Part shown: piece by piece, positions 8,760 through 20,042 of the stretch
Position numbering within the stretch: the stretch's first letter is position 1
Layout: the number at the start of each line of letters is the position of its first letter
Assembly: GCF_022345965.1 (NCBI RefSeq)
Contig: NZ_JAKRMU010000001.1
Span: forward strand, 1-64,000
Length of the DNA: 64,000 nt
Source of the DNA: Corynebacterium sp. ACRQK
Lineage (GTDB): Bacteria > Actinomycetota > Actinomycetes > Mycobacteriales > Mycobacteriaceae
Reading direction: 5' to 3'
The notes under the pieces: generated by a model
The model's input: the letters and a program-made list of their open reading frames with translations, nothing else
Database searches by the model: none
Told to the model about the DNA's origin: nothing
Translations under genes and position numbers: made by a program

Positions 8760-9962
8760 ATGAATACCACAATGGTGGGCATGATTTTCTCCCGCAGCGA
8801 CCAGCCCGGAATCAACGGCGCCACCCGTGACCTCACCGGACCCAAGGGATTTACGAAGGCCAGGATCTCCGAGGGCGACATTGCCATTGTCGACGAACCC
8901 GATATCAACCGTGCTAACTGCCAAAAACTCATCGACGCGCGCGTAGCCGCCGTGGTGAACGCACAACAGTTCACCACCGGCCAGGTGCCGAACTTCGGAC
9001 CGCAGATGATGCTCGACGCAGACATTTTGCTGATCGAAAACGCCGGCGAGGACCTGCTCTCCAAGGTCAAGAACGGCAAGAAGGGCCGCGTTGACGAGGG
9101 CAAGGTCTACTACGGCGACCGCTCCATCGGCGGTGGCGAATTCCTGGACATGGATACCGCCGCCACCCGCTTCGAGGACGCCCGCGAGGCGCTCGGCGAC
9201 CACATGGAAGCCCTGTCTGGCAATATGTCCGAGTTCGTCCGCTCCGAGGCCCCGCTGCTGGTCGATGGTCTCGGCATCCCGGATGTCGACGTGGACATGG
9301 ACGATCGGAAGGTGCTGGTGGCCAGCCCTGATGCGAACATCGAGCAGAAGCTGAAGGACCTGCGCTACTTCATGCGCGAGTATTCGCCAATCATTGTCGC
9401 TGTGGAGAACGCAGCCGACAGCCTGATGCGGGAGGGCTACCGCCCGAACGTGATCATCGGCGACCCGGAGAAGATCTCCAACGAGGCTCTGCGCTGCGGC
9501 GCCACCGTCGTGTTGCCCGCAGACCCGGACGGCCACGCGGTTGGCCTGGAACGTATCCAGGACCTCGGCGTGGGCGCCATGACTTTCCCCGCCGCCACCC
9601 AGGATCCGACCGACTTGGCGCTGCTGCTGGCCAACTACCACGGTGCATCCATGGTGGTAAGCCTCGGCGAGGCGGAGGATCTTGATCGCGTGTTCCAGCG
9701 CGCCCAGTCGCCGGAAACCCCGTCGGCTTTGATGTCCCGCCTGCGCGTTGGCCCCCGCCTGGTCGACTCCACCGCAGTGGCGGAGCTCTATCGTGTTTCC
9801 CGCTCTGGCGGCGGTTGGATCTGGGCGCTGCTGGGCATCCTGGTCGCCCTGGCCGCCATCGTTGTGATCATCGGCTTCTCTGGCGATGGATCTTTCGTGG
9901 ACAACCTCGTGGACACCTGGAACAACTTCGCGCTGAGCGTGCAGGATCTGTTCAAGAAGTAA
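8760..9962 (+). CDS. steA: SteA-like cell separation protein
   Basis: A 400-residue protein with a large cytoplasmic domain and one transmembrane segment near the C-terminus (about residues 345-368, WIWALLGILVALAAIVVIIG) followed by a short tail. Characteristic segments include VNAQQFTTGQVPNFGP, LLVDGLGIPDVDVDMD and LERIQDLGVGAMTFPAA, which match my memory of Rv1697 and Cg1603. Corynebacterial SteA works with SteB in the RipC-FtsEX cell-separation pathway. The domain resembles thiamin-pyrophosphokinase folds. ATGs at 8760, 8772 and 8781 are all possible starts. It is followed by steB after 33 nt. Confidence 0.88.
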   Translation: MNTTMVGMIFSRSDQPGINGATRDLTGPKGFTKARISEGDIAIVDEPDINRANCQKLIDARVAAVVNAQQFTTGQVPNFGPQMMLDADILLIENAGEDLLSKVKNGKKGRVDEGKVYYGDRSIGGGEFLDMDTAATRFEDAREALGDHMEALSGNMSEFVRSEAPLLVDGLGIPDVDVDMDDRKVLVASPDANIEQKLKDLRYFMREYSPIIVAVENAADSLMREGYRPNVIIGDPEKISNEALRCGATVVLPADPDGHAVGLERIQDLGVGAMTFPAATQDPTDLALLLANYHGASMVVSLGEAEDLDRVFQRAQSPETPSALMSRLRVGPRLVDSTAVAELYRVSRSGGGWIWALLGILVALAAIVVIIGFSGDGSFVDNLVDTWNNFALSVQDLFKK

Positions 9963-9995
9963 CGCAGGAATAGCAGGGAGACAAGAGGCAAAAGC

Positions 9996-10928
9996 ATGAG
10001 CAAGAACTCGAAGGGCTCCGCCGGCAGAGTGATCGCCGGCCTGGGCTTCGGCGTGGCCGTCGGCACAGCACTGGGATTTTTCGCCCTCGCCCCGAACGTG
10101 CCGGGCGGGCCTGTGGCAAAGGATTCCTCCGCCGAGCAGGAGCTAAAGAGCGAGCAAACCGCGCGCGAGAAGGCTGAGGGACAGTCCACCGCCAGCGACA
10201 AGGTCTTGGGCTCCGTCGCGGGCCCGGCGGTGCGCAACCTGTTGCGCGGTTCGTCGGTAGACCTTTTTGTGCTTCCGGACGCCGACCAGGCCAACGTCGA
10301 TAGCCTCCAGCGCCTGGTCAAAATGGCCGGTGGGGAAGTCCACGGTGTGATCGAGGTGACGGAGAAGGCGCTGGACGCCAACAATGGAGACTCTCTGAAG
10401 TCCATCGCGGCGAACTCCCTGCCGGCTGGCGCGAAGCTTTCGGAAGACAAGCTGGACCCGGGTATGCACACCGGCCAGCTGCTGGGCGCAGCCCTGGGCG
10501 TAGGTGACAAGGAAGCCAGCGAATCGGACCGGGGCGTGGCCCTGGGCGCACTATCCAACGAGGACTTCATCGCTTACCAAGGAGAGGCGCCGAAGACCGC
10601 CGACCTGGCCCTGGTCGTGGGCGGGGACACTGCCGACGACAAGGACCGCGGCAACTACGGCACCAAGTTCGTCGCCGACTTCGCCGCTGGCTTGGATTCC
10701 CGCATGAAGGGCGCCGTTCTTGCCGCCCAGGCAGGCAGTGCAGAGGACGACGGCGCGGTGGGCCAGGTTCGTGCGGACCGGGCTTCGAAGGAAGCCGTTT
10801 CCACCGTGGATAACGTGGACACCGTCGCAGGTCGCATCGCCACGATTCGCGCGCTGGGCCAGCAGAAGGACGGCAAGGCGGGGCACTACGGCGCTGCTGC
10901 GAACGCGTCGGATGCTACGCCTGAATAG
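9996..10928 (+). CDS. steB: SteB/MctB-like membrane-anchored protein
   Basis: A 310-residue protein with an N-terminal signal-anchor (VIAGLGFGVAVGTALGFFAL, residues about 10-30) and an extracytoplasmic domain. It begins with a short coiled coil (SAEQELKSEQTAREKAEG) that could contact SteA or peptidoglycan hydrolase regulators. It belongs to the DUF3186 family, which contains Rv1698 (MctB, a channel proposed to limit copper) and Cg1604 (SteB, cell separation). Position next to steA favours the cell-separation role. GAGACAAGAGG lies upstream of ATG 9996. Confidence 0.88.
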   Translation: MSKNSKGSAGRVIAGLGFGVAVGTALGFFALAPNVPGGPVAKDSSAEQELKSEQTAREKAEGQSTASDKVLGSVAGPAVRNLLRGSSVDLFVLPDADQANVDSLQRLVKMAGGEVHGVIEVTEKALDANNGDSLKSIAANSLPAGAKLSEDKLDPGMHTGQLLGAALGVGDKEASESDRGVALGALSNEDFIAYQGEAPKTADLALVVGGDTADDKDRGNYGTKFVADFAAGLDSRMKGAVLAAQAGSAEDDGAVGQVRADRASKEAVSTVDNVDTVAGRIATIRALGQQKDGKAGHYGAAANASDATPE

Positions 10929-10958
10929 GCTTGTGTTAGGCTGAAACCCCGTAGATAG

Positions 10959-12659
<1,701 letters not shown>

Positions 12660-12698
12660 ACCGGCGCTCCTAATCCAGCGCTCCTACACTAGGGAGTC

Positions 12699-13355
12699 AT
12701 GAGCAACGACAGCACCCCGTACCGCGTTGTAGATAGTGAACTGCTGCTGGACGCACCAATCATCGGCGTGCGACGCGATACCATCACCACCGCCACCGGC
12801 GAGGCGAAGCGCGAGATCGTGGAGCACTTCTCCGCAGTCGCGGTCGCCGCCGTGCGCGATAACCACGTGATGATGATCCGCCAGTACCGCCACGGCGTGG
12901 GCCGCCACTTGTGGGAGATCCCCGCCGGCCTGCTGGATCTGGTGGGGGAGGATCCCCTGGAGGCTGCCCGCCGTGAGCTGGCCGAGGAAGCTGGCCTGCG
13001 CGCCCACAACTGGCACCTGCTGGGGGATGTCGTGACCTCCCCGGGCTTCAGTGAAGAAATGTGCCGCGTCTACCTGGCCGAAGACTTGGACGATGACCTC
13101 TCCGACTTCGACTTGCCGGAGGCTGAGTTCGAGGAGGCGGAGATTGAAACCCGCTGGGTGTCCATCCCCGAAGCCATTGAGTGGGTGCAGACAGGCAAGG
13201 TGGAAAACTCCATTGCCACCATCGCCCTGCTGCACCTGGCCGCAGGCACCCGCCGGGACGTCTCCGAGGTCTTCAACTACCACTCCGGCCTCGCCGATCG
13301 CCGCTCCGCCAGCGCGGAAGCTAAGCCCGGCACGGACATGAAGTTTATCCGTTGA
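12699..13355 (+). CDS. Nudix hydrolase, ADP-ribose pyrophosphatase type
   Basis: A 218-residue Nudix enzyme. The Nudix box reads GLLDLVGEDPLEAARREL followed by AEEAGL near residues 85-108, with one extra residue between the first Gly and Glu, a form common in actinobacterial ADP-ribose hydrolases. YRHGVGRHLWEIPAG just before it is typical of the ADPRase subgroup. A TACACT -10 element at 12685-12690 ends 8 nt before the ATG, so the mRNA may be nearly leaderless. The stop overlaps the TTG of xerD (TTGA), showing translational coupling, as in Rv1700-Rv1701. Confidence 0.9.
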   Translation: MSNDSTPYRVVDSELLLDAPIIGVRRDTITTATGEAKREIVEHFSAVAVAAVRDNHVMMIRQYRHGVGRHLWEIPAGLLDLVGEDPLEAARRELAEEAGLRAHNWHLLGDVVTSPGFSEEMCRVYLAEDLDDDLSDFDLPEAEFEEAEIETRWVSIPEAIEWVQTGKVENSIATIALLHLAAGTRRDVSEVFNYHSGLADRRSASAEAKPGTDMKFIR

Positions 13356-14251
13356 GCGCAGAGGCCAACCGCAAGCTCGTCACTGCCTATATCCGGCACT
13401 TAAAGACCGAGCGCGATGTGTCCGTACACACCCTGTCGAACTACCAGCGCGACCTCGATCGCTACCTGGAGTGGCTAGGGGCCAAGGCGCTGCAGGACGT
13501 CACCGCCGCGGACATCGAGGACCACCTGGTTTATCTCCGCAAGGATCTGAACCTCGCGGCATCCTCCGCCGCCCGCGGGCTGGCGGCGATCCGCGGGCTG
13601 CACTCCTTCGCCCATGCCGATGGCCGCTTGCACTTCGACGTTGCAGCGGACGTTCCCACGCCCTCGCTGGGCGGTTCCATCCCGAAGGCCCTGAGCCTGG
13701 CACAGGTAGAGGCTTTGCTGAACGCGGTGCCGGCGGGCGACGGGGCGTCCCAAATAAACATCCGCGACCGTGCGCTGCTCGAGATGCTCTACTCGACCGG
13801 CGCGCGCATCACCGAACTTCTCGACCTCGACGTTGACGACCTCGACCGGGAACAGCGCGTGCTGCTGGTGCGCGGCAAGGGTGGCAAGGAACGCATCGTG
13901 CCGCTCGGTCGCCCCGCGCTGGAGTCAGTGGAGCGCTACCTGGTGCGCGCACGGCCGAGCCTGAACAAGAAGGGCAGCCCCGCGCTGTTCCTCAACAACC
14001 GCGGGGCGCGCCTCGGCCGACAATCGGGCTTCAAGATCGTTTCGCAGGCGGCGGAGGCGGCGGGGCTAGAGCACGTTTCGCCGCACAGTCTGCGCCATAG
14101 CTTCGCCACGCACCTGTTGGAGGGCGGTGCGGATATTCGTGTGGTGCAGGAACTTCTCGGGCACGCTAGCGTGGCCACTACGCAGATTTACACCAAGGTC
14201 AGCCCTGAGCACTTGAGGGAAATTTGGGCCTCATCTCACCCCCGTACCTAG
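13352..14251 (+). CDS. xerD: site-specific tyrosine recombinase XerD
   Basis: A 299-residue recombinase for chromosome dimer resolution at dif together with XerC. The N-terminal SAM-like core-binding domain (residues 5-90) precedes the catalytic domain, which carries STGARITELL (first Arg), GKGGKERIVPLG (Lys), HSLRHSFATHLL (His/Arg), LLGHASVATT (His) and IYTKVS (Tyr nucleophile). The start is TTG, embedded in the stop of the Nudix gene. It is followed by parA-scpA-scpB, so the cluster groups chromosome segregation functions. No dif-like site was recognised in the window. Confidence 0.95.
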   Translation: MSAEANRKLVTAYIRHLKTERDVSVHTLSNYQRDLDRYLEWLGAKALQDVTAADIEDHLVYLRKDLNLAASSAARGLAAIRGLHSFAHADGRLHFDVAADVPTPSLGGSIPKALSLAQVEALLNAVPAGDGASQINIRDRALLEMLYSTGARITELLDLDVDDLDREQRVLLVRGKGGKERIVPLGRPALESVERYLVRARPSLNKKGSPALFLNNRGARLGRQSGFKIVSQAAEAAGLEHVSPHSLRHSFATHLLEGGADIRVVQELLGHASVATTQIYTKVSPEHLREIWASSHPRT

Positions 14252-14311
14252 TGCGCCTGATAATCTCTAGGGTGTAATTAAAGGCTTTTTATCACAATCA
14301 AGGGAAAGGGC

Positions 14312-15220
14312 TTGACGGGATCGCCGATGTCACGTTCACAGTCACACGCGGATGCGTTGTTTGATAAGCCCGATCAGCGCATCGGCCTGACCGGACGACC
14401 GATCAAGGAGCTGCCGGACCCCGAGCCGTTGGACCGCCACGGCCCGGCGGCCATCATCGCGATGTGCAACCAGAAGGGCGGAGTGGGCAAGACCACCTCG
14501 ACAATCAACATCGGTGCTTCGCTGGCCTCGTTCGGCCGCAAGGTGCTGCTGGTGGACCTGGACCCGCAGGGCGCACTGTCCGCAGGTCTGGGCATTAGCC
14601 ACGACGAGTTGGACGTTACGGTCTACAACCTGTTGGTCGATTCTTCGGCCTCTATTCTGGACGCCATCCACTCCAGCCCCGTCGACGGTCTGGACGTCGT
14701 TCCGGCGAATATCGACCTGTCGGCTGCGGAGATCCAGCTGGTGAACGAGGTCGGCCGCGAGCAAGCCCTGGCCCGCGCGCTGCGGCCCGTGATGCGCGAC
14801 TACGACTTCATCATCGTCGACTGCCAACCTTCGCTGGGTCTGCTGACGGTCAACGCGCTGAGCTGTGCGGATTCGGTGATCATTCCGGTGGAGTCCGAGT
14901 ACTTTTCCCTGCGCGGCCTGGCGCTGCTGATGGACACGGTGGATAAGGTCCGCGACCGCCTGAACTTCAAGCTCGAAGTGCTGGGCATCCTGGTGACGAT
15001 GTTCGACCGCCGGACCCTGCACGCCCGCGAGGTGATGGAGCGGCTGGTGGAGGCGTTCGGGGACAAGGTCTTCGACTCCGTCATCACCCGCACCGTGCGC
15101 TTCCCGGAGACCTCGGTAGCCGGCGAACCGATCAACACCTGGGCGCCGAGCTCATCTGGCGCCGTGCAGTACTCGAACCTGGCGAAGGAAGTCATTGAGC
15201 GCGTCGCTCAGCAGATCTAG
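14312..15220 (+). CDS. parA: ParA/Soj family ATPase next to scpAB
   Basis: A 302-residue deviant-Walker ATPase. The P-loop CNQKGGVGKTTSTINIG is near residue 52, followed by VDLDPQGALSAGLG and the switch sequence IIVDCQPSLGLLTVNAL. This is not the parA usually found near oriC with parB, as no parB is present; it is the scpAB-linked paralogue (Rv1708-like). TTG 14312 has AAGGGAAAGGG directly upstream. ATG 14327 is an alternative start that loses five residues. The gene ends inside the start region of scpA. Confidence 0.92.
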   Translation: MTGSPMSRSQSHADALFDKPDQRIGLTGRPIKELPDPEPLDRHGPAAIIAMCNQKGGVGKTTSTINIGASLASFGRKVLLVDLDPQGALSAGLGISHDELDVTVYNLLVDSSASILDAIHSSPVDGLDVVPANIDLSAAEIQLVNEVGREQALARALRPVMRDYDFIIVDCQPSLGLLTVNALSCADSVIIPVESEYFSLRGLALLMDTVDKVRDRLNFKLEVLGILVTMFDRRTLHAREVMERLVEAFGDKVFDSVITRTVRFPETSVAGEPINTWAPSSSGAVQYSNLAKEVIERVAQQI

Positions 15221-16052
15221 CCAGCCCGTGCAGGAGCCAGCGCAGTCGGAGCAGCCGGAACAGCCGGAGATCACTGGCTTCCGGGTGGCGCTGGCTAACT
15301 TCGATGGCCCGTTCGACCTGCTGCTGCAGCTGATCCACTCCCACAAGCTGGACATCACCGAGGTCGCTCTGGCTCAAGTCACCGACGAGTTCATCGCCTA
15401 CACCAAGAACTTGAGCTCCAGCGCCGAGGACCTGGACGAGGTCACGGAGTTCTTGGTGGTCGCCTCCACGCTGCTGGACCTCAAAGCAGCCCGCCTGGTG
15501 CCGCGCGGTGAGGTGGACAGCGAGGAAGATCTCGCACTGCTGGAAACCCGCGACCTGCTGTTCGCCCGCCTGCTGCAGTACCGCGCCTACAAGCAGGTGG
15601 CCGACCTTTTCGCCGACTGGCAACGAGACGCCGCCCGTGCCTACCCGGCGACCCTGTCCCTGGAGGAGCACCACGCAAACCTGCTGCCTGAGGTGAAGAT
15701 CGGCAAGACCGCCGACGAGTTCGCCGAGCTGGCCGCCGCCGTGTTCCGCCCCAAGCCCGACCACGTGGACACCGGACACATCCACCAGGTCGCGGTCTCC
15801 GTGCCCGAGCAGGCCGGGCGGATCCTCAATACCCTCAAGGTCGCCGGCGAGAACTCCTGGGTGACCTTCGGTGCGCTCATCGCCGACGCGGAGCTGAACA
15901 TGATCGTCGTAGGCCGCTTCCTGGCACTGTTGGAGCTGTACAAGGCCCGCGCCATCGGCATCGAGCAGCCCGAGCCGCTGCAGGACATGTCGGTGGCTTG
16001 GACCGGGCTGGATGTCGATCCAGCGGTGGTGGCGGCCAGCAACTGGGAGTAG
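15195..16052 (+). CDS. scpA: segregation and condensation protein A
   Basis: A 285-residue kleisin of the SMC-ScpAB condensin. The signature FDGPFDLLLQLIHSHKLDI is near residue 35, followed by acidic DEVTEFLVVASTLLDLKA. The C-terminal winged helix is visible as VSVPEQAGRILNTL and ENSWVTFGALI. TTG 15195 lies inside the end of parA with AAGGAA 4 nt upstream. GTG 15228, beyond the parA stop, is an alternative start that removes 11 non-conserved residues. Confidence 0.93.
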   Translation: MSASLSRSSQPVQEPAQSEQPEQPEITGFRVALANFDGPFDLLLQLIHSHKLDITEVALAQVTDEFIAYTKNLSSSAEDLDEVTEFLVVASTLLDLKAARLVPRGEVDSEEDLALLETRDLLFARLLQYRAYKQVADLFADWQRDAARAYPATLSLEEHHANLLPEVKIGKTADEFAELAAAVFRPKPDHVDTGHIHQVAVSVPEQAGRILNTLKVAGENSWVTFGALIADAELNMIVVGRFLALLELYKARAIGIEQPEPLQDMSVAWTGLDVDPAVVAASNWE

Positions 16053-16085
16053 GCGTCACAAAGAAAGAACAGAAAGGCACACACC

Positions 16086-16682
16086 ATGAGCGATCTAAAC
16101 CCCAACCCCGCGCCGCTGCCGCAGGTGTCGGTGCTGCGCAGCCGCGTGGAATCGCTGCTGCTGGTAAGCGACGAGGCAGTGACACCCACAGAGCTCGCCC
16201 GCGTGCTTTCCAACGAGGACAATGCGGTGCCAGAGGCTGAGGTGGCGCGCACCCTCCACGAGATCGCAGCGGAGTACGACGCCCGGGGAAACGGCTTTGA
16301 ACTGCGTGAACATGAGGGGGCTTTCCGCTTGTACACCAGGCGCGCGAATTCGGACGTGGTGGAGGCGAAGCTGCTGGACGGCACCCAACAGCGCCTGAGC
16401 CGCGCGGCCCTGGAGACCCTCGCGGTGGTGGCCTACCGGCAGCCCGTCACGCGCAGCCAGGTGGCGGCGGTGCGCGGTGTGAACTGCGACGGCGTGATGC
16501 GCACCCTTTCCCTGCGCGGGCTGATCGCCGAGACAGGGGAGCAGGGCGGGGCGCACCTGTACTCGACGACCGAACTTTTCCTGGAACAGATCGGCATCGA
16601 ATCGCTGGAGGAACTGCCGGATCTGGCGCCGCTGCTGCCGGAAGTAGACAGCATCGACAGCCTGGACAATATCGACAATTAA
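16086..16682 (+). CDS. scpB: segregation and condensation protein B
   Basis: A 198-residue ScpB with tandem winged-helix domains. Conserved segments are ESLLLVSDEAVTPTELARVL near residue 20 and SRAALETLAVVAYRQPVTRS near residue 105, followed by VRGVNCDGVMRTLSLRGLI. It partners with ScpA and SMC in chromosome organisation. The C-terminal 30 residues are acidic (LPEVDSIDSLDNIDN). It starts 33 nt after scpA with AGAAAGGC upstream. Confidence 0.94.
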   Translation: MSDLNPNPAPLPQVSVLRSRVESLLLVSDEAVTPTELARVLSNEDNAVPEAEVARTLHEIAAEYDARGNGFELREHEGAFRLYTRRANSDVVEAKLLDGTQQRLSRAALETLAVVAYRQPVTRSQVAAVRGVNCDGVMRTLSLRGLIAETGEQGGAHLYSTTELFLEQIGIESLEELPDLAPLLPEVDSIDSLDNIDN

Positions 16683-16746
16683 GCAGGTTGAGGGGTATAG
16701 TTCGGGCTGATAATTCAAGATTTTAGTTCGAAGGGCTAGAAACACC

Positions 16747-17619
16747 GTGGACACACCCGCTCGCCGAGACGGCACACCGGAGACCGCTCCGAAAGACATC
16801 TACCTATCCCAGGCCAAGCCCGCCAAGCGCCAGCACGTGACGGCGCAGGAGGCAGAGGCCGCCCTCAACAAGCCAGATTCGGAGAAGGCCCAGGTACGCC
16901 TGCAAAAGGTGCTCGCTTCTGCGGGCGTGGCTAGCCGCCGCATGAGCGAAAAGCTCATCGCAGCCGGTCGCGTGGAAGTAAACGGCGAAATCGTGGTGAA
17001 GATGGGCACCCGCATCGACCCGAGCGTGGACATCGTCCGCGTGGACGGCGAGCGCGTGCAGGTCAACGAAGAGATGGTCTACTTCGTGCTGAACAAGCCC
17101 CGCGGCGTGCACTCCACGATGAGCGACGACCTGGGCCGTCCGTGCGTAGGAGACCTGGTGGGTACGCGCCTGAAGGAAGGCCAGGGGCTATTCCACGTCG
17201 GCCGCCTGGACGCCCAGACCGAAGGCCTGCTGCTGCTCACCAACGACGGCGAGCTGGCCAACCGCCTAATGCACCCCAAATACGAAGTAAAGAAGACCTA
17301 CATGGCCACCGTGCTGGGCGAGGCGAGCCGCAAGCTGATCCGCGAGCTGAAGGACGGCGTGGAGCTGGACGACGGCATTGCCCGCGCCGACAGCGTGCAG
17401 ATCGTGGACGTGTGGCAAGGCAAGTCGCTGATCAAGGTGGAGCTGCACGAGGGGCGCAAGCACATCGTACGCCGCATGCTGAAGGAGGCCGGCTTCCCGG
17501 TGCAGGCGCTGGTACGCACCAAGATCCACACCGTGCAGCTGGGCGAGCAGAAGCCGGGCACGATCCGCGCGCTGAACCAGGCGGAACTGCAGAGCATGTA
17601 CAAGAAGGTCGGGCTGTAG
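16747..17619 (+). CDS. rluB: ribosomal large subunit pseudouridine synthase RluB-type
   Basis: A 290-residue pseudouridine synthase of the RsuA/RluB/E/F family. The S4 domain VRLQKVLASAGVASRRM starts near residue 55. The catalytic motif GRLDAQTEGLLLLTNDGELA contains the essential Asp near residue 158, and KTYMATVLG and EGRKHIVRRMLK follow. It modifies 23S rRNA. A TATAGT -10 element at 16696-16701 in the 64-nt gap behind scpB suggests its own promoter. GTG 16747 is the start. The gene is followed by cmk-der as in Rv1711-Rv1713. Confidence 0.94.
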   Translation: MDTPARRDGTPETAPKDIYLSQAKPAKRQHVTAQEAEAALNKPDSEKAQVRLQKVLASAGVASRRMSEKLIAAGRVEVNGEIVVKMGTRIDPSVDIVRVDGERVQVNEEMVYFVLNKPRGVHSTMSDDLGRPCVGDLVGTRLKEGQGLFHVGRLDAQTEGLLLLTNDGELANRLMHPKYEVKKTYMATVLGEASRKLIRELKDGVELDDGIARADSVQIVDVWQGKSLIKVELHEGRKHIVRRMLKEAGFPVQALVRTKIHTVQLGEQKPGTIRALNQAELQSMYKKVGL

Positions 17620-17692
17620 TTAGCCAGTAACCAGCCAGCGCAGCTAAAACAGCCGACATAAACACACAATTATTTAGGGGAACGACCTTTCT

Positions 17693-20026
17693 ATGACGAA
17701 CGCACCTTTCTACGAGCCCGGCTCCGCGCTGGATCAGCTCGCCAGCGCAAAGAACATTGAGGACGGCGGCCTGATCGTCGCCGTCGACGGCCCGAGCGGC
17801 ACCGGCAAGTCCACCGTCTGCCGCCGCCTGGCCACCGCCGCGGACGCGAAATACCTGGATACCGGCGCTATGTACCGGGTGGCCACGCTGCATGTCCTGC
17901 GTCAGGGCATCGACCCTTCCGAGGAATCTGCACGCGAGGCGATCATCGCCGCCACCGCCGACCTGCCGCTGGAGATCAACGAGGATCCCACCTCCACCGA
18001 GGTGCTGCTGGACGGCACCGACGTTTCCGGCGAGATCCGCGGCCCCGAGGTCACCGCGCACGTATCCGCCGTCGCCGCCATCCCGGAAGTGCGCGAGAAC
18101 CTGGTGGCCCTGCAGCGGTCTCTGGCCTTCGCCGCCGGTCGCTGCGTGGTCGAGGGCCGCGACATTGGAACTGTGGTTCTTGAGGACGCCCCAGTGAAGA
18201 TCTTCATGACGGCCTCCGCCGAGGTGCGGGCCCAGCGCCGCTACGATCAGGACCTGGAAGCTGGCCGGGACGCGGATTACGAGGCTGTACTCGCGGATGT
18301 GCAGCGCCGTGATGAGGCCGATTCTTCCCGCAAGACCTCTCCGCTCCGCCCGGCAGAGGATGCCGTGATCGTGGATACCGGCGAGATGGACATCGACGAG
18401 GTGCTGGAGAAGCTGGCGCAGCTGACCCTGGCCAGCGCTAAGCCGGACAGTCTGGATTCCCCGGCAGAGCTGATCTTCCGCACCGCCGATGGCGAGGTGC
18501 TGGGGGAGTCCGACTTCTCCGCCGCCGAGTTCTCCGAGTACGACGATGACGAGTTCGACGAGGGCAACGAGTCCGGCCCCGAGGAGTTCTTCATCACCGG
18601 CCCGGACGACTTCACCCTCGAGGGCGGCGGCGACATGCCGGAATCCGACGAGGACTGGGAAGCCCTGGAGGAGGCCTTCGGCGTGCTCGGCGACGAGGAG
18701 GCCGAGCAGGAGGCCCTGTGCACCGTTGCCATCGTCGGCCGCCCGAACGTGGGCAAGTCCACCCTGGTGAACCGCTTCATCGGCCGCCGTGAGGCCGTGG
18801 TGGAGGACTTCCCGGGCGTCACCCGCGACCGCATTTCCTACCTGGGCGAGTGGTCCGGCCGCCGCTTCTGGGTGCAGGATACGGGAGGCTGGGACCCGGA
18901 CGCGAAGGGTATCCACGCAGCCATCGCCCGCCAGGCGGAGACCGCAATGGAAACCGCCGACGTGATCGTCTTCGTGGTCGACTCGAAGGTCGGCATCACC
19001 TCCACCGATGAGGTCATCGCCCGCAAGTTGCAGCGCAGTAAGGTGCCCGTGATCGTGGTGGCTAATAAGTGCGATGCGGACGCGCAGCTGGGCGACGTCG
19101 CCGAATTTTGGGCGCTGGGCCTGGATAACCCGTACCCGGTGTCCGCACAGCACGGCAAGGGCGCGGCTGACGTCATGGACGAGGTGCTGCGCGTATTCCC
19201 GGAGCACCCGCGCGAGCTCTCCGTCGTTTCCGGTCCGCGTCGTGTGGCCCTGGTCGGCCGCCCGAACGTGGGCAAGTCCTCCTTGCTGAACAAGATCACG
19301 GGCGAGGAGCGCTCCGTGGTCAACAACGTTGCGGGCACCACCGTGGACCCGGTTGATTCCATCGTGGAGCTGGAGGAAAAGACCTGGAAGTTCGTGGATA
19401 CCGCCGGCATTCGCAAGAAGACGAAGCACGCGCGCGGCCACGAGTTCTATGCCTCGCTGCGCACCCGCTCCGCGATCGACGCGGCGGAGGTTGCGGTCTT
19501 TCTTGTTGACGCCAGCGAGCCCATCGCCGAGCAGGACCAGCGAGTGCTTCGCATGATCCTCGACTCGGGGCGTGCCCTGGTAGTGGCCTACAACAAGTGG
19601 GACCTGGTGGATGAGGACCGTCGCGACCTGCTGGAGCGGGAGATCGAGCTGCAGCTTTCCCACGTCCCGTGGGCCCGCCGCGTGAACATTTCCGCAAAGA
19701 CGGGCCGCGCGCTGCAGAAGCTGGAGCCCGCGATGATCGAGGCCTTGGAGAGCTGGGATCAGCGTATTTCTACCGGCCAGCTGAACACCTGGCTGCGCGC
19801 GGTGATTGCGGAGACCCCGCCGCCGATGCGCGGCGGCCGCCTACCACGCGTGCTGTTTGCCACTCAGGCCTCCACCAAGCCGCCGGTGATTGTGCTGTTC
19901 ACCACTGGCTTCCTGGAGCACGGCTACCGCCGCTTTTTGGAGCGCAAGCTGCGTGAATCCTTCGGCTTCGAGGGCTCGCCGGTGCGCATCGCGGTGCGTG
20001 TGCGCGAGAAGAAGCGCAAGAAGTAG
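17693..20026 (+). CDS. cmk-der: fused cytidylate kinase and GTPase Der
   Basis: A 777-residue fusion. Residues about 25-245 are CMP kinase: P-loop [18 protein letters not shown] (33-41), [17 protein letters not shown] and [10 protein letters not shown]. Residues about 250-342 form a strongly acidic linker ([17 protein letters not shown]). From residue 343 the protein is Der/EngA with two G domains: [18 protein letters not shown] with DTGGWD and NKCD, then [18 protein letters not shown] with DTAGIRKK and NKWD, ending in the KH-like domain. CMP kinase recycles CMP/dCMP; Der assists 50S assembly. In mycobacteria these are adjacent separate genes, so the fusion arose by readthrough of a conserved pair. 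Confidence 0.95.
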   Translation: MTNAPFYEPGSALDQLASAKNIEDGGLIVAVDGPSGTGKSTVCRRLATAADAKYLDTGAMYRVATLHVLRQGIDPSEESAREAIIAATADLPLEINEDPTSTEVLLDGTDVSGEIRGPEVTAHVSAVAAIPEVRENLVALQRSLAFAAGRCVVEGRDIGTVVLEDAPVKIFMTASAEVRAQRRYDQDLEAGRDADYEAVLADVQRRDEADSSRKTSPLRPAEDAVIVDTGEMDIDEVLEKLAQLTLASAKPDSLDSPAELIFRTADGEVLGESDFSAAEFSEYDDDEFDEGNESGPEEFFITGPDDFTLEGGGDMPESDEDWEALEEAFGVLGDEEAEQEALCTVAIVGRPNVGKSTLVNRFIGRREAVVEDFPGVTRDRISYLGEWSGRRFWVQDTGGWDPDAKGIHAAIARQAETAMETADVIVFVVDSKVGITSTDEVIARKLQRSKVPVIVVANKCDADAQLGDVAEFWALGLDNPYPVSAQHGKGAADVMDEVLRVFPEHPRELSVVSGPRRVALVGRPNVGKSSLLNKITGEERSVVNNVAGTTVDPVDSIVELEEKTWKFVDTAGIRKKTKHARGHEFYASLRTRSAIDAAEVAVFLVDASEPIAEQDQRVLRMILDSGRALVVAYNKWDLVDEDRRDLLEREIELQLSHVPWARRVNISAKTGRALQKLEPAMIEALESWDQRISTGQLNTWLRAVIAETPPPMRGGRLPRVLFATQASTKPPVIVLFTTGFLEHGYRRFLERKLRESFGFEGSPVRIAVRVREKKRKK

Positions 20027-20042
20027 GCGCGAAAAGCAGGCG

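Noticed and set aside
8016..9641. 541-codon open frame on the minus strand
   Set aside because: Antisense to steA and the end of the 617-aa gene; no motifs, and steA on the other strand is well supported.
13352..15220. Chromosomal parS or dif site near xerD/parA
   Set aside because: No TGTTTCACGTGAAACA-like or dif-like sequence was seen near these genes.
17432..19663. 743-codon open frame on the minus strand
   Set aside because: It lies fully antisense to cmk-der, whose motifs are unmistakable; long antisense frames are common in GC-rich genes. No family resemblance was seen.
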